From the NCBI GenBank assembly GCA_010015675.1, contig ML976993.1:686864-750863 (forward strand): a stretch of 64,000 nt of DNA. Direction: 5' to 3'. The position numbers were made by a program, and so were the translations under genes. The stretch is from Byssothecium circinans. Lineage: Eukaryota; Ascomycota; Dothideomycetes; Pleosporales; Massarinaceae. The notes under the pieces were generated by a model. The model ran no database searches and was not told the DNA's origin. It saw only the letters and a list, made by a program, of their open reading frames with translations. Below, one piece after another: positions 40,486 to 50,830 of the stretch (within the stretch, counting starts at the first letter, position 1; every line of letters begins with the position of its first letter).

Positions 40486-43120
40486 ATGGAAGCGCAGACA
40501 CAGACACAGACACAGACACGGCCACAGCACAATGGGCAGGCGCAGAGCGTTGTCCAGAGCAAAGAGGAAGGTGCGAACGGGGCTGCTGGCAGGATCGCCC
40601 ATACCCTAACGGCGTGTTGTCGCTGCCGCACGGTAGGTCGCAGGAAAGCGCGGTGAGAGAGGGGGGAGGTGCGACTGAGGGGAAGATGTTTTGCTGAGAC
40701 TTCATAGCGCAAGACCCGATGCGATCCCGGCCTCCCTCGCTGTGGCCCCTGCGAGCGCACAAACTCGCACTGCGAATACTTCGACCCCACCAAGAATCGC
40801 AAGATCCCCCGCAACTACGTCGTGCATCTGCAGCACCGCGTGCGCGACCTCGAGAAGCAGCTGCAGGAGCTGGAACGGGACGATGCAGAGCCCGATGCCG
40901 AGGATGTGATGCGTGGCGCCGCCGCCGTGAGGGTGCAGGACACCGACGAGTCCAAGTTCCTGGGCCCCTCGAGCGGCATCACAATCACAAGGCTGGTGAT
41001 GCAGCTGGCGAAGCAGTTCACCGACTCCAAGAGCATCTCCGAGATCGTGCCGGATGCTTCGGCCAAGTCGATCAAAGCCACCTTCGACCAGGAGGATTCA
41101 CGGCCAACCTCAAAGGTCTACCCCCTTGTTAGCGATGTTGCCGCCGAGGAGCTGCCAAACAGAGAACTCACCAACCTGCTGCTGCAACTCTTCTACTGCA
41201 AAGTCCACCCCATGTATCCCATGTTCCACGAGCCCACCTTTACCAAGGACGTCGAGGATGTGTACAACGGCTCGAATGACCCCTACCAGAACTACTGCCT
41301 GCGAATGGTAATCGCAATCAGCTTGCAACGCATGGACACACAATATGCCGGACTGGCCGACAGCTACTACCTCGCCGCACTCAAATTCTTCGAAGGTGCC
41401 GTCAAGCCCATGAACCTCAAGACGTTACAATGCTTTGCCTTGGTCGCAGGCTACTCACTTCTCACCCCGACCCGGACTGCAGTTTACTACATCATAGGTC
41501 TCGGCGTGCGCCTGTGTCAAGCTTTGGGTCTGCATGAAGAGAAGACGATAACACGCGGCCCCGGAGGCCGACCAGCCGACCCTCTCGCAGTCGACATGCG
41601 CCGCCGGTTATTCTGGTGTCTGCTGACCATGGAGTATGGTCTGTCACACAGCCTTGGACGGCCCAGTCATTTTGCCACGCGTTCCGAGCACATTGATGTC
41701 AACTTTGGTGAGCTGGTTGACGACGTCTTCATCACCAAGGAAGCAATCCTCCCCGCGCCCCAGGCCTCACTCAAGAAATGGATCGGCATCCATTTCTTCA
41801 AGATGCGCATGCTTCAGCTGGAGATCCGGAGAAAGCTTTATCAACGGAAAAGGCCCGAGCCAAAGAACGATCAAGACCCCTGGTTCGCCCAAATGCAGGA
41901 CAAGCTGGAAGGTTGGCGGGATACTTCGCCTGAGATGGATGGCGGCTCCGGCTTGAACAAAGTCTGGTAAGCTTACTTTTCTACCTTTTCCCTTCAGGTT
42001 GCTCACAGTTCGTAGGTTCGTAGGCAGGTACAACACCATGGTCTGCTTCCTCTACCGCCCATCGCCGCAAATACCCCGACCATCAGTACGCGCTGCCATT
42101 CTCTGCTTCGATGCGTGCGAATACAACATCTACATGACTCGCAAGCAGATTGAAACCAAGAGCGTAGACATGACCTGGATCTTCACCCAAGCCATCTTCA
42201 TGGTGGTGAATGTCATGCTCTGGTCGCTGTCTTACTCCGAAGTGCGGCGACATCATCCCCGCGAGGAAGTTGAACACCATCTACTTGTTGCGCTCGAGTC
42301 TATTGAACTAGCCTCAGAAAGATGGCCCGGTGTCGCTTCCGCCCTGGAGCTGTATCGCAATCTCATCGTCGCATGCATGAAAATATACGACAAGGACGGC
42401 GACATCCCTATCGCCGCAGCGTCGCCATCCGACAGCGCATCCGTCACCAGCGGCATGGTAGATGGGATCAACCGTTCGCGTACGACGAGTCCGGCAACGG
42501 CGTCGACAGCATCAGTGAGCACGCCTTCGGAAACCACGCACCCCCCGTTCGGCTATTTACCAATGAACCAGAACCAACCCCTGTTCAACTTCAACTCGCC
42601 ACAACACCTCGCGTCAAACTCATCAAGGCCTTCATCTCAATCCCAATCCGCACCCCCCACCCACCTCTCCCCCCAACACATATCCCCTCAACCCTACCTA
42701 GACACCAGCCCCAAATCCTCCATCGACCACACCATCCCTTCCTTCAACTACACCCAAGCACCCTCTCACTTCACCCCCCTACCCACCACCTTCGCCGAGC
42801 TCCCCCAATGGAACCCCGCCTTCTCCATGCCCCACCAGGAACCTTTCAACAACATGCAAGGCCAAGGCCAAAGCCACGGGCAAGGGCAACCCCTCACCTC
42901 GCCAGTCTTCAACGAAAACTACGCCGCCAACCAGGGGTACCCCATGACGGACTACCTGTACCCGCAATGGGGTCAGGACCACAGCCTTAGAGGCAACGGC
43001 TTGACTCAGGAACAGCAGATGCAGCTCATGCAGGACTTTGAGGCCAACGAGACGGGCAAGATCGAGGAGATGATTCAGCAGAGCCATATGATTTTCCGAC
43101 CGCATGTGCAGAGTTATTGA
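40486..43120 (+). CDS. Zn(II)2Cys6 transcription factor
   Basis: Nuclear regulator, three exons (40486-40632, 40708-41966, 42016-43120), 836 residues. Intron 1 falls inside the zinc cluster; splicing yields CCRCRTRKTRCDPG then RCGPCERTNSHCEYF, a complete C-x2-C-x6-C-x6-C-x2-C-x6-C set. A coiled-coil linker (VVHLQHRVRDLEKQLQELE) leads to a fungal_trans domain with ELTNLLLQLFYCKVHPMYP and MRRRLFWCLLTMEYGLSHSL. Intron 2 splits the Trp codon in NKVWFVGRYN. The C-terminal 250 residues are Pro/Ser/Gln/Asn-rich with GQGQSHGQGQ repeats. The N-terminus has a QTQTQTQT stretch. Start chosen at the ATG of MEAQTQ; a nearby ATG at 40481 is out of frame. Confidence 0.92.
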
Positions 43121-43933
43121 AGGGGAATGAGGAACGCCCGAACGCCCCGTTGATGCTGGCTACTGCGGAGAGAGGAGAGGAGAGGAGTTTGTATGATATG
43201 ATAGGGTTGTTTTGTTTAGAGTAGCGTTGTTGGCACTGCACTGACAGCACTGGGCGGTTTTTGCACCTGGTGGGGGTTTTACGTGTTTGGATTTTATTTT
43301 TTTTGGATTTTTGGGGGTTTTTTGTATATGCTTTCTGTCTGTTTGAGCGATGGTGTTGGATTGGATTGGATTGGCATGGGCATGGAATGGAATGGGATTG
43401 TATGACGACAGAAACGGAAATGCAAATGTAAACGAAGAACGAAGAACGAAGGACAATGGATGAAGATACCACGTTAACGCGCATCTCAGATAGCGCTTTC
43501 CATTTCCATTTCCTTTTTTTTTATCAAGTCCCATCCCACTCTTTGAGCAGCGAGTCATAGCAAGAACATCCAAGGTTCCAAGGCAAACCCTCTCGTCTGC
43601 CTGCCCTTTTATATCATCATCGTCGTCGTCGTTGGTGTCGCTGACGGTGTAGGGGTAGAGTATCGCCTTGCTATGCTATGCTATGTTGTCCCATGCTATA
43701 CTAGACTGATGTAGTACTGCACTTTCCTGTACAGTACATTGTGGAGATACACTAGACGCCATGCCCCAGCCCCATGTCCGATGCCCATTCCCCATCTGAA
43801 TCCCATCTCGTGCGCATAATCATCCATTCAATTCTCCGCCTTCAACTTATTCAGGGAACCGGAACCGGAACCGGAACCCAAATTCGAACCCGAATCCAAG
43901 CCCACCCTCCTCAGCATCAAACTCCGCCATGTC
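43121..43933. repeat. Intergenic rich in simple repeats
   Basis: Several short tandem repeats lie between convergent genes: (ggatt)n near 43357, ggaatg near 43384, gaagaac near 43434, cgt/cat repeats near 43615, (ctatg)n near 43672, and (ggaacc)n at 43858-43882. T-rich runs near 43300 and 43508 may be 3' UTR. No gene seen. Confidence 0.7.
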
Positions 43934-45979
43934 CTACACATCCATATCCCCAGCTCCCTTCCTCTGCCTCTCCCTCTCCCTCTCCTTCGCGGCTGCCGCA
44001 CCCTTCCTCGCCATCCCACCACCTAGCCCACCACCAGCAGCGCCCTTCCCCAAAACCAACGCCCCACTCTCCTGGACCAGTATCCACTCCTCCAAACCCT
44101 TACCCACGGCCCCCAAACTCACCGTCCCCCCCTCCCGCTCAAAGCACACCTGCTCCACGGCGCCATACACCCACTCCGCGCCCGCCAGCACAAAGCGCCG
44201 CGACGTCGTATCGTCGCCGGTAAGCGTGGGCTTCTCATCGCGCAGACCCCCGACGACGACGAGGAGGGGCAGATCCGGATCCCCGGCATGGTCTTCGATG
44301 ATGTTTTCAACGGCGATGCGGGCGCCGTTTACGAAGTGCGGGATCTCTTTAGGGGAGACGTTTGGGAAGGGCGGGAAGGTGAAGGTCGTTGGGGGTGGGG
44401 GTGCGGGTAGGGGGATCGCGGTCGAGGCTGCGGCGTCGAAGGGGTTGGTGGTCGTGTAGATGGTGTCGGGGATTTCCTCTGCTTCGCTGTCGGAGTCGGA
44501 AGCGGCGATTTGGCCGGATGGTGACAGGGCATCGGTGTTACTGCCAGAGTAGGGACTGTCGGCTTTGCCGGTGCGCTGGAGTTCCTCGTGTTGCGCGTAG
44601 AAGGACTCGAGGACTCTCATGTACTCGGCTGATCCTAGATACGACTCGGGTACGCGGATCCGCAGGCGCAGCTTGAACATGTATCGATCTGGGATCCGGC
44701 CCCATTTGCCTGCTTTGTCGGCTGTGATGGCGAGTTTTAGCTGGGTCCTGGCGAGCGTTGTGGGTTCGGAGAGAGTGAGGCCGACGGAATGGGCGGTGGA
44801 TAGGCCGGCTTCGAGGTCCGCTAGGTGTCTTCCTATGTGTGTGGATTGGGTGGGTTCGATGAGCTTTGTTTGCGGGGTCCTCTTCGCTGCTTTACGCCGG
44901 GGCATGGGAGATGTTGCTGGACTCTTGTCGAAGTCAGCTGGAATGTCCCTCTTCGGAGGCCGGAATAGGGTGGTAGTGGCACGATCAGCATTGTTGTCCG
45001 CTAAAGGAATCTTTGGGGCAGAAGGAACATTTGAGATGGAATAGGATGTGGTGGTGGGCGGGAGAAGGATGCCTTCCTGTCCGGGGTGTAACACTGCCTC
45101 TGCTTCTGCTTCTCGGGGTCGCTGCTTCGCATTCGCTTTGGCTTGTTTCAAGGTCTTCTTCGCGATTGCCTCGTCGGAGTGAAGTGTCTGCCAGTCGTCT
45201 GGGTGTCCGCCCTGGATCATAGCTATACGAAATCCTTCTGCTTGCTTGTATGTCATTCGTGCTGCCTCAATCTCGGCCTCGGTCTCCTTCTGACTGCGGA
45301 TGAGCAGCGAATCTACTTCGACCATGTCCACGTCCTCATCTGCGTCCACTTGGGGATCGCTAGGTGGCACTGTCATTTCCGCATCTTTGATCTCCATGTC
45401 CACATCCCCGTCATCCACGGTCGGCTTGATCATCTCTTCGTCCAAATCGTCGGTTCCGCGTGACTTCAGCATCTTGTCGAGTACGTCGGCAGTTGCAGCT
45501 CGATTTTCTTTCTCAATGTCTCCTTCCTCTACTGGCATGCTTCCCACAGGCGCAAGCTTGGGGCTAGCCTGCACCTCCTGGGGTCCAACCTCTACACTCT
45601 GCACGGGCCCGGGGCTAGGCTCCAACTCAGGCTTGATATCATCCTCACAGATCAGTCCCGCGTCGCCGTATTTCATGTACACGCTCTTCATGTTCGAAAG
45701 AGCTTGACCCAAAACCTTTAAGAGCGGCGCAAGAGGCTGTCCCGCCGCTTTGGCCTGCGGCATCTCGTCTCTGATGATTTTGTCGCAAGCGGCGGTGCCG
45801 ATCGCTAGGAGTAGCTTTGAGAGTGGCGCATTCTGGGAGATAAATTGCGCTTTCATGAGTTGTAGTTCGAGGGTGATTTCATTTTCATCCAGTTTCGTCT
45901 TTGCGGCCGAGATGTGGTTTGCGGGAGGTGATGGGGCGACCAAGCCGTCGGGGGGTTTTGATTGTGATTGAAGTTCCAT
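43934..45979 (-). CDS. Unknown protein, largely disordered with two folded segments
   Basis: Single-exon frame of 681 residues, not recognised. Residues 35-110 look helical and conserved (EITLELQLMKAQFISQNA, LLKVLGQALSNM). Residues 110-400 are acidic, Pro/Ser-rich and low in hydrophobics, with DVDM-type repeats and a Lys-rich stretch. Residues 400-480 form a second helical block (ARTQLKLAITADKAGKWG, RYMFKLRLRIRVPESYLGS). Residues 545-650 look folded and beta-rich (DLPLLVVVGGLRDEKP, FVLAGAEWVYGAVEQV). The C-terminus is Gly/Ala-rich with EREREHRQ-like charge. The layout suggests a nuclear scaffold, but this is only inference. Confidence 0.65.
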   Translation of the reverse strand: MELQSQSKPPDGLVAPSPPANHISAAKTKLDENEITLELQLMKAQFISQNAPLSKLLLAIGTAACDKIIRDEMPQAKAAGQPLAPLLKVLGQALSNMKSVYMKYGDAGLICEDDIKPELEPSPGPVQSVEVGPQEVQASPKLAPVGSMPVEEGDIEKENRAATADVLDKMLKSRGTDDLDEEMIKPTVDDGDVDMEIKDAEMTVPPSDPQVDADEDVDMVEVDSLLIRSQKETEAEIEAARMTYKQAEGFRIAMIQGGHPDDWQTLHSDEAIAKKTLKQAKANAKQRPREAEAEAVLHPGQEGILLPPTTTSYSISNVPSAPKIPLADNNADRATTTLFRPPKRDIPADFDKSPATSPMPRRKAAKRTPQTKLIEPTQSTHIGRHLADLEAGLSTAHSVGLTLSEPTTLARTQLKLAITADKAGKWGRIPDRYMFKLRLRIRVPESYLGSAEYMRVLESFYAQHEELQRTGKADSPYSGSNTDALSPSGQIAASDSDSEAEEIPDTIYTTTNPFDAAASTAIPLPAPPPPTTFTFPPFPNVSPKEIPHFVNGARIAVENIIEDHAGDPDLPLLVVVGGLRDEKPTLTGDDTTSRRFVLAGAEWVYGAVEQVCFEREGGTVSLGAVGKGLEEWILVQESGALVLGKGAAGGGLGGGMARKGAAAAKERERERQRKGAGDMDV

Positions 45980-46308
45980 AGTCGCGGTGCCTATGTTCTA
46001 CTGGCAAATTTTCGTCGGTATATGTGCGGATTTTATTTTGCGGTAAAGCATCAAGCCGCGATTTGGCTGCGTCCTCGAAGAATTCGTAGTTGAGCGGAGG
46101 TGGGTGGTGCAGGCCAAGTGAGAGATATGCGTGAAGGGAAAGAGCGATTCAAAAGCGCGCTAGCTAAACTGCGAGGTAGGAGCCCCCAAGAGCTCCTACC
46201 ACTGCTGGAAATTCAGGGTTTATGCCTCATAACACATCACATGCAAATTCCCCTTCACTGACGAGAGAAGTCCTCTCACCTGTCCCCAACTCCGCCATAG
46301 TGACCGCC
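45980..46308. other. Intergenic, no gene seen
   Basis: Short promoter-like gap of 329 bases. A small hairpin-forming string (gagcccccaagagctcc) lies near 46178. Nothing else. Confidence 0.4.
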
Positions 46309-46638
46309 TCACTGCCCCTCATCGACGGGTTCTCCTAAGTAATGAAGAGCACCCATCTTCCACAAGCTCCTCCACTCATCACGCATTTCCTGCCACCCAC
46401 GCTTCCACTTCCACTCCGGCTCTGGGTCTGAGCCTCCTGTATATATCTCCTTCACCCGAACTCGTACCACGCGCAGAGTGAGCTGGTAGCACTTCCGACA
46501 CACATCGTAGTTGTGGCTCAACCATTGGTTCTTTGCGCATATTCTGCATCTTTCGAGCGTACTGGTTTCTTCTCGGTAAACGATGGGGGCGTGGCCGAGG
46601 GGTGGGAAGGGGCGCGGGAATGAAAAGAGCCGTGTCAT
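46309..46638 (-). CDS. Small zinc-ribbon-like protein
   Basis: A 109-residue protein whose centre is CRICAKNQWLSHNYDVCRKC, a CxxC-x13-CxxC arrangement expected to bind one zinc. An Arg/Val-rich helix and a Trp-rich tail (EWKWKRGWQEMRDEWRSLW) follow. No family recognised. The start could be extended by an unseen exon. Confidence 0.55.
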   Translation of the reverse strand: MTRLFSFPRPFPPLGHAPIVYREETSTLERCRICAKNQWLSHNYDVCRKCYQLTLRVVRVRVKEIYTGGSDPEPEWKWKRGWQEMRDEWRSLWKMGALHYLGEPVDEGQ

Positions 46639-47299
46639 TGAGGGGGGATTGGTTAAACACTTGGTTGATTCTGGTTCTTGAATATAGGAGGTTTTATGAT
46701 TTGACCTTTTTTCAGTAAAAGAATGCGGAGTGCTTTTATATGACGGGGGGCATGGTGTTGGCCTCGGGCAGTGAATGATGGCACATGCAGTTTGGCAGCA
46801 TTCATGTCACGACGCAATTCACAATCTATATGCTTCACAAAGGATGCGACCGGCAAATATTTTATCAGAGAAATCTCTAGTATGAAAGATGGGGCGATGA
46901 AATCTGGATATGCGGAGGGTTTGGTTTCAAGGTCGTCTTGGCGCTAAACGACCTCACCAGCAACTCTGGCTGCTGAGCCTGCCCTCTATGACATCATATC
47001 TTCGCAGAAAATGGAAAATAACTACAAACACGGACCAAGCGCTCCTGGCTGTAGAGCCCGCCTGCCGCACCCTCACCGGCACTATCTCAGCGTTCCGGAG
47101 TCGCGGCCATCGGGTTGGATGGAGGGCCATGAGGGCCAAGTTTGTAGCGGTTATTACTAATATCTAATACCTAGCTTCACACGAGTTTGGTCACGTGGTC
47201 GGTTAGGTCGCACACTGCGTATAAATTCGAGCTGCCTCTCACCCATCTTCCTTCTTCCTTCTTCATCACTCTCGCACACCTAAAGATCAGTTCAGTTAT
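46639..47299. other. Intergenic with a promoter at its right end
   Basis: From 47170 a promoter-like segment appears: cacgtg-like tcacgtggtc, TATAAA at 47220, then a CT-rich leader (cttccttcttccttcttc) to about 47270. No coding frame before that. Confidence 0.45.
47220..47225 (+). promoter_or_regulatory. TATA box ahead of the giant hairpin
   Basis: TATAAA followed by a pyrimidine-rich leader and an ATG at 47327. It would direct a transcript through both arms of the inverted repeat. Confidence 0.5.
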
Positions 47300-47498
47300 C
47301 TAAGGTGTATAACGTTACACTAACTCATGGCTTCCCCTTTCGATATGAAGAATCCTTCGGCTATCCCCATCCCTCATCCGGAGTACAGCTTACTCCAAAA
47401 ACAAGTAAGCTGTACTCCGGATGAGGGATGGGGATAGCCGAAGGATTCTTCATATCGAAAGGGGAAGCCATGAGTTAGTGTAACGTTATACACCTTAG
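47300..47498. repeat. Perfect 95-bp inverted repeat with 9-nt loop
   Basis: Left arm 47300-47394 and right arm 47404-47498 are exact reverse complements over 95 bases; the loop is ccaaaaaca. Similarity continues imperfectly for about 9 more bases outside (left ttcagttat, right complement ctgagttgt). Such arms with a tiny loop would extrude as a cruciform or, if transcribed, fold into an almost unbroken 95-bp double-stranded RNA. Confidence 0.97.
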
Positions 47499-47549
47499 AC
47501 AACTCAGTGTTCAACCTCAGTCCTGGCCATGGACTTCAAATCCGCCTAG
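47327..47549 (+). other. Possible spliced mini-ORF using the right arm as intron
   Basis: The left arm holds ATG GCT TCC and a frame reading MASPFDMKNPSAIPIPHP. It reaches a GTAAGC donor at 47405, the start of the right arm. The right arm ends in CCTTAG at 47498. Splicing would join at phase 0 and end at TAG 47547-47549, giving a 42-residue peptide. Unspliced, the frame stops inside the right arm after 36 residues. It could equally be the broken 5' end of a former gene. Confidence 0.25.
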
Positions 47550-48300
47550 AGAACCATGCAGCCACGGCCCACGACAGGGCGCATTGTCGTCAATCCATCG
47601 GTTGTGTAGGTGACGGGTGCCGTGTGCACGTCGCCATCTTCCAGTCCGTCTCGAGGACGAAGATGATCTTGACGATGACGATGGAGGTATTGACCCTGCT
47701 GTCTTTGAGGGATCACATGCTATGGTACGTAAATCACTTACCGAGTATCTTTCTTGACAAGTTTTACTGACCTTTCGTTTCTAAAACGTAGGTTTCGACC
47801 GATACAAGAAGCCGCCAACTGTATGGATCCATGGATCCAAGGTCCGTCGCGAGGCAATTAGTCGTGCGTATATCGAAGAGTGGGAGAAGCACCAATATCG
47901 CCATGGAGGAAAGGATGTTGGGGCCAGTGCCTTGCCGCCCTTATCCGTGGTTTGGCACGCACGGCCCTGTAGATTACAATTGAACTCCTATACATTGCAT
48001 CTGCTCCTTTATTCTGTACTAACAAAGGAGCGTAAAGATTGGAAACAGCCTGAACCATGTGGGGGTGTATGATGTTAAGTCCGGCAATCCCCCCTTCGAT
48101 TTGCGTGTAGAACTGACCGCGCTCCTGCCGATATAGCTCTTGTGCAGCTTGCACAATCCCGACAGCCTGTGTTCGAAGCCTCTTTTCTATGTTGCTGACA
48201 CTGACATCACCTGACCCCGGTGGATTCTTTTTTTTTCGACTTTCTTGCCGTGCTTCTTGCCGCTGTTCTTTTCTCTCTTTATCCCGAGACGGCTCCGTAC
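47550..48300. pseudogene. Decayed coding remnants on both strands
   Basis: On the plus strand, fragments such as GFDRYKKPPTVWIHGSKVRR (from about 47791, after a possible GTACGT...ACGTAG intron) look like old exons. On the minus strand, a frame from about 48334 to 47858 reads NIEKRLRTQAVGIVQAAQEL and FYTQIEGGIAGLNIIHPHMV with a Lys/Arg-rich N-terminal side. None forms a complete gene, and no family was recognised. They may derive from a host gene or an unclassified repeat. Confidence 0.35.
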
Positions 48301-48650
48301 TTTGCCTTCTTCTACGACACTTATCTATATAGCTTTACATTGTAACTAAAGATCCCACACTCTTAACTTCATAAATTATTCTATTAGGGCGAATTAAGAG
48401 CGCAATGCTAAATAACTTACGTAAAGATAATATTTCTAATAGTTCTAATAGTTCCTTTATTAACTAAAATATTTGCGTTTAAGTTTATAATATTAGAGCG
48501 TAAAAGAGCCATAATGTAGACTATTTCTATAAGAATAAGCCTAGATGTACTCTAATGTATATACGCAAAAATAGTATATAGATAGTAATAATAGAGTGCA
48601 GAAATAGTAGACGTAGCTTAACCTATGTAGATAAGTAGGGCAGTGGGGGA
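48301..48650. repeat. AT-rich, RIP-like relic
   Basis: Strikingly AT-rich compared with its surroundings, full of TA dinucleotides and stop codons in every frame, as expected for a repeat worn down by RIP. No ends or coding domains can be recognised. Confidence 0.5.
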
Positions 48651-50769
48651 AGGGGAGTTTGTTGTTGATTTGGTGGAGTGCGGGTGGTAGAAGGCAGTGT
48701 AAGGATGTTGGATAGAAGGGATAGGCGTGTTGGACGAGCTTAGGCTGTTCGGTCGAGCTTGAGTTCGTGATGGAGAGGTACGAAGACTGGGAATGGTGGT
48801 TAGGTTGGAGAAGATCGCTGCGAAAGTTTATGGAGAGTGTTTGGCGGACTGGAAAGTCGAGCAGTTGGGAGAGGTTAAGGCACTGTAGGGGGCGAGGATC
48901 TTTTATAAGTAATTGTAATAGGGATTGGAAACAGGTTAATAGTAGTGTAAGGAGGGTGTTGCTACCTTTATACTATACTGGAGGAGAGCATTAAAGCTGC
49001 TTTTTAGGATTGTGAAGTGAGTAAGCATACCCTAGAAGTATAAATGCATGAATTTAGAATCTAGGAGCTTGCAAATAGGTTGATGACATGAGATTTTCGA
49101 AGAAATGGACTATGCTCAATCAATAGCGGCGAAGATTCGACACACACTGGCTCGTTGGAGATTTACGCTACACATAAATTTGACAGCTCGAAAACATTGT
49201 CTACAAACGATTAACTACATGAGCACATGATAGCAAGTAATCTAGCTCTCGCAGTTCAAAGAGGCAAAGGGGTACGCGGCATTGCATCTACTCTTCAAGG
49301 TTAGCTGAGTATCGCACAGTAAATTTTTACCTAGGGTGTTTTCTCAATTTCGCATTGATGTGCCCAAGTCCGGCTCATGTTCTAGGCAGTGTCAAAAGGA
49401 TCATTGCGACCCTATGGTGGGAGATGAGCTCAACGTACCTGTTGTTTTTCCTTTGGCGACCATTCAAATCTCGATTTCACATGTCGTTTCCAACTCTCGG
49501 CACTTTGTTTCCAGCTTTGCATAAAGAGGATTCCCCGATTTCTCTGCTGACCAATCTACATTCACTTCATATCTATGGTTTGTTTGCGTTGTCCCACATT
49601 CTGCTTCTGGCTCCAATCTCCTTCTCCATCGTTTCTAGTTGACAAGCTTCAGCAAGGGTTGTAACATTTCACAGTGCATGATTGCTTAGATATGGTGCAT
49701 CGGAACCCCGTTCAAACCTACGGGTCTATAGGCGCGAGGAGGACCAATCATTCTGCTTGTATACGTAAGCTGCGGTGTTGGTTCCGCTTTGCTGTCACAT
49801 TCCCCAGAAGATGCATCTTTTCGAACCTCAGTCGAGACAACTTTCTACGTCCCTTTAATGCAGCTTACGACGCATTTCCTTGGCACACTCACATGCCTTC
49901 CATTACGCGGTTGAAACAATTCGCCGCACGCCCCAGGAACTTCAGTTTATATTGACCCACACACGATAAAGGATTTTCTTTTGTCAAAGAAAAAACTCAC
50001 ATATAGAAGAATATGCCTAGCTTTACAATTCTATGTTTTATCAAATTTGAAAGTCGTGTGGTCGATGTGTCACTGTAGGTAAAATGTGGGGAGAGAGTAT
50101 AGGTTTTCGGGAATTTTTTCAACCGGATTCACCAAACCGCATGCTATGTACCGAAGCGCCGGATGGTTGGTTCCGATAATATCCCCGATTTATTTTTTGT
50201 CGATCGCTACCCCAGTGTTTACGCTATACCTGAAAGAGATTGACGGATGTGCCGGCAACTCCCAACGGCTTATTTCAAAGTTTAAGCAGGAACCCGTTAG
50301 GTACGTTGACACTGACCTGTTTGGTGTTTTCCCGGAAGCACGATTTTTGAATTTGAAAAACTGGCTCTTTTTTAGCACCTCTGGATATGGACTCGGGGAC
50401 TGTGCTTGCCTAAAAGGCTTGAAACCCCATCAAAAACGGATTTTCGTGAATTGGACACCGGACGGTAGTGAACTCTAGTAGGGTGCGGTTTGAAACAGTT
50501 TCTTTAGATTGCTAGGATATTTACTTGGCAACACACTTATTTATCCTGGCTGCATGCATCTTATTGATACGCGTCGGATGGTCCGGGAAAACACCAAACG
50601 GGCCCTTAGAACCTGGGGTGTCTATGTTAACAATGGCGCCCGAAGCCTCCGGATCACAGTAAAAGCAGGAGACCCATGGAACATGGCAATCTAAATATGC
50701 AATATCACGGAGGGAAGAGCACACGCCATGCCGGGGGATAAACGACACTTGCACGTGAAGTAAAACTTC
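48651..50769. other. Gene-poor region, nothing firm seen
   Basis: Left part (48650-48960) is G-rich on the plus strand and looks like the edge of the decayed repeat. A frame at 50086-50478 lacks an ATG start and motif support. The right end is the promoter of the intradiol dioxygenase gene. Confidence 0.4.
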
Positions 50770-50776
50770 TATAAAA
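50770..50776 (+). promoter_or_regulatory. TATA box of intradiol dioxygenase gene
   Basis: TATAAAA lies 61 nt before the ATG at 50831, suitable for core promoter use with a short leader. Confidence 0.6.
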
Positions 50777-50830
50777 GCCACGAAGCACCGAGTGCTCATC
50801 AGGCACAAACCATCGTTCAAGTCTATCAAA

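Noticed and set aside
47300..47498. Hairpin as terminal inverted repeats of a small transposon
   Set aside because: Only 9 nt separate the arms and no target duplication flanks them, so a foldback duplication is more likely than a MITE.
50086..50478. 130-codon plus-strand frame
   Set aside because: Opens at a GTG rather than ATG, no motif, lies in a decayed region; kept only as a note.
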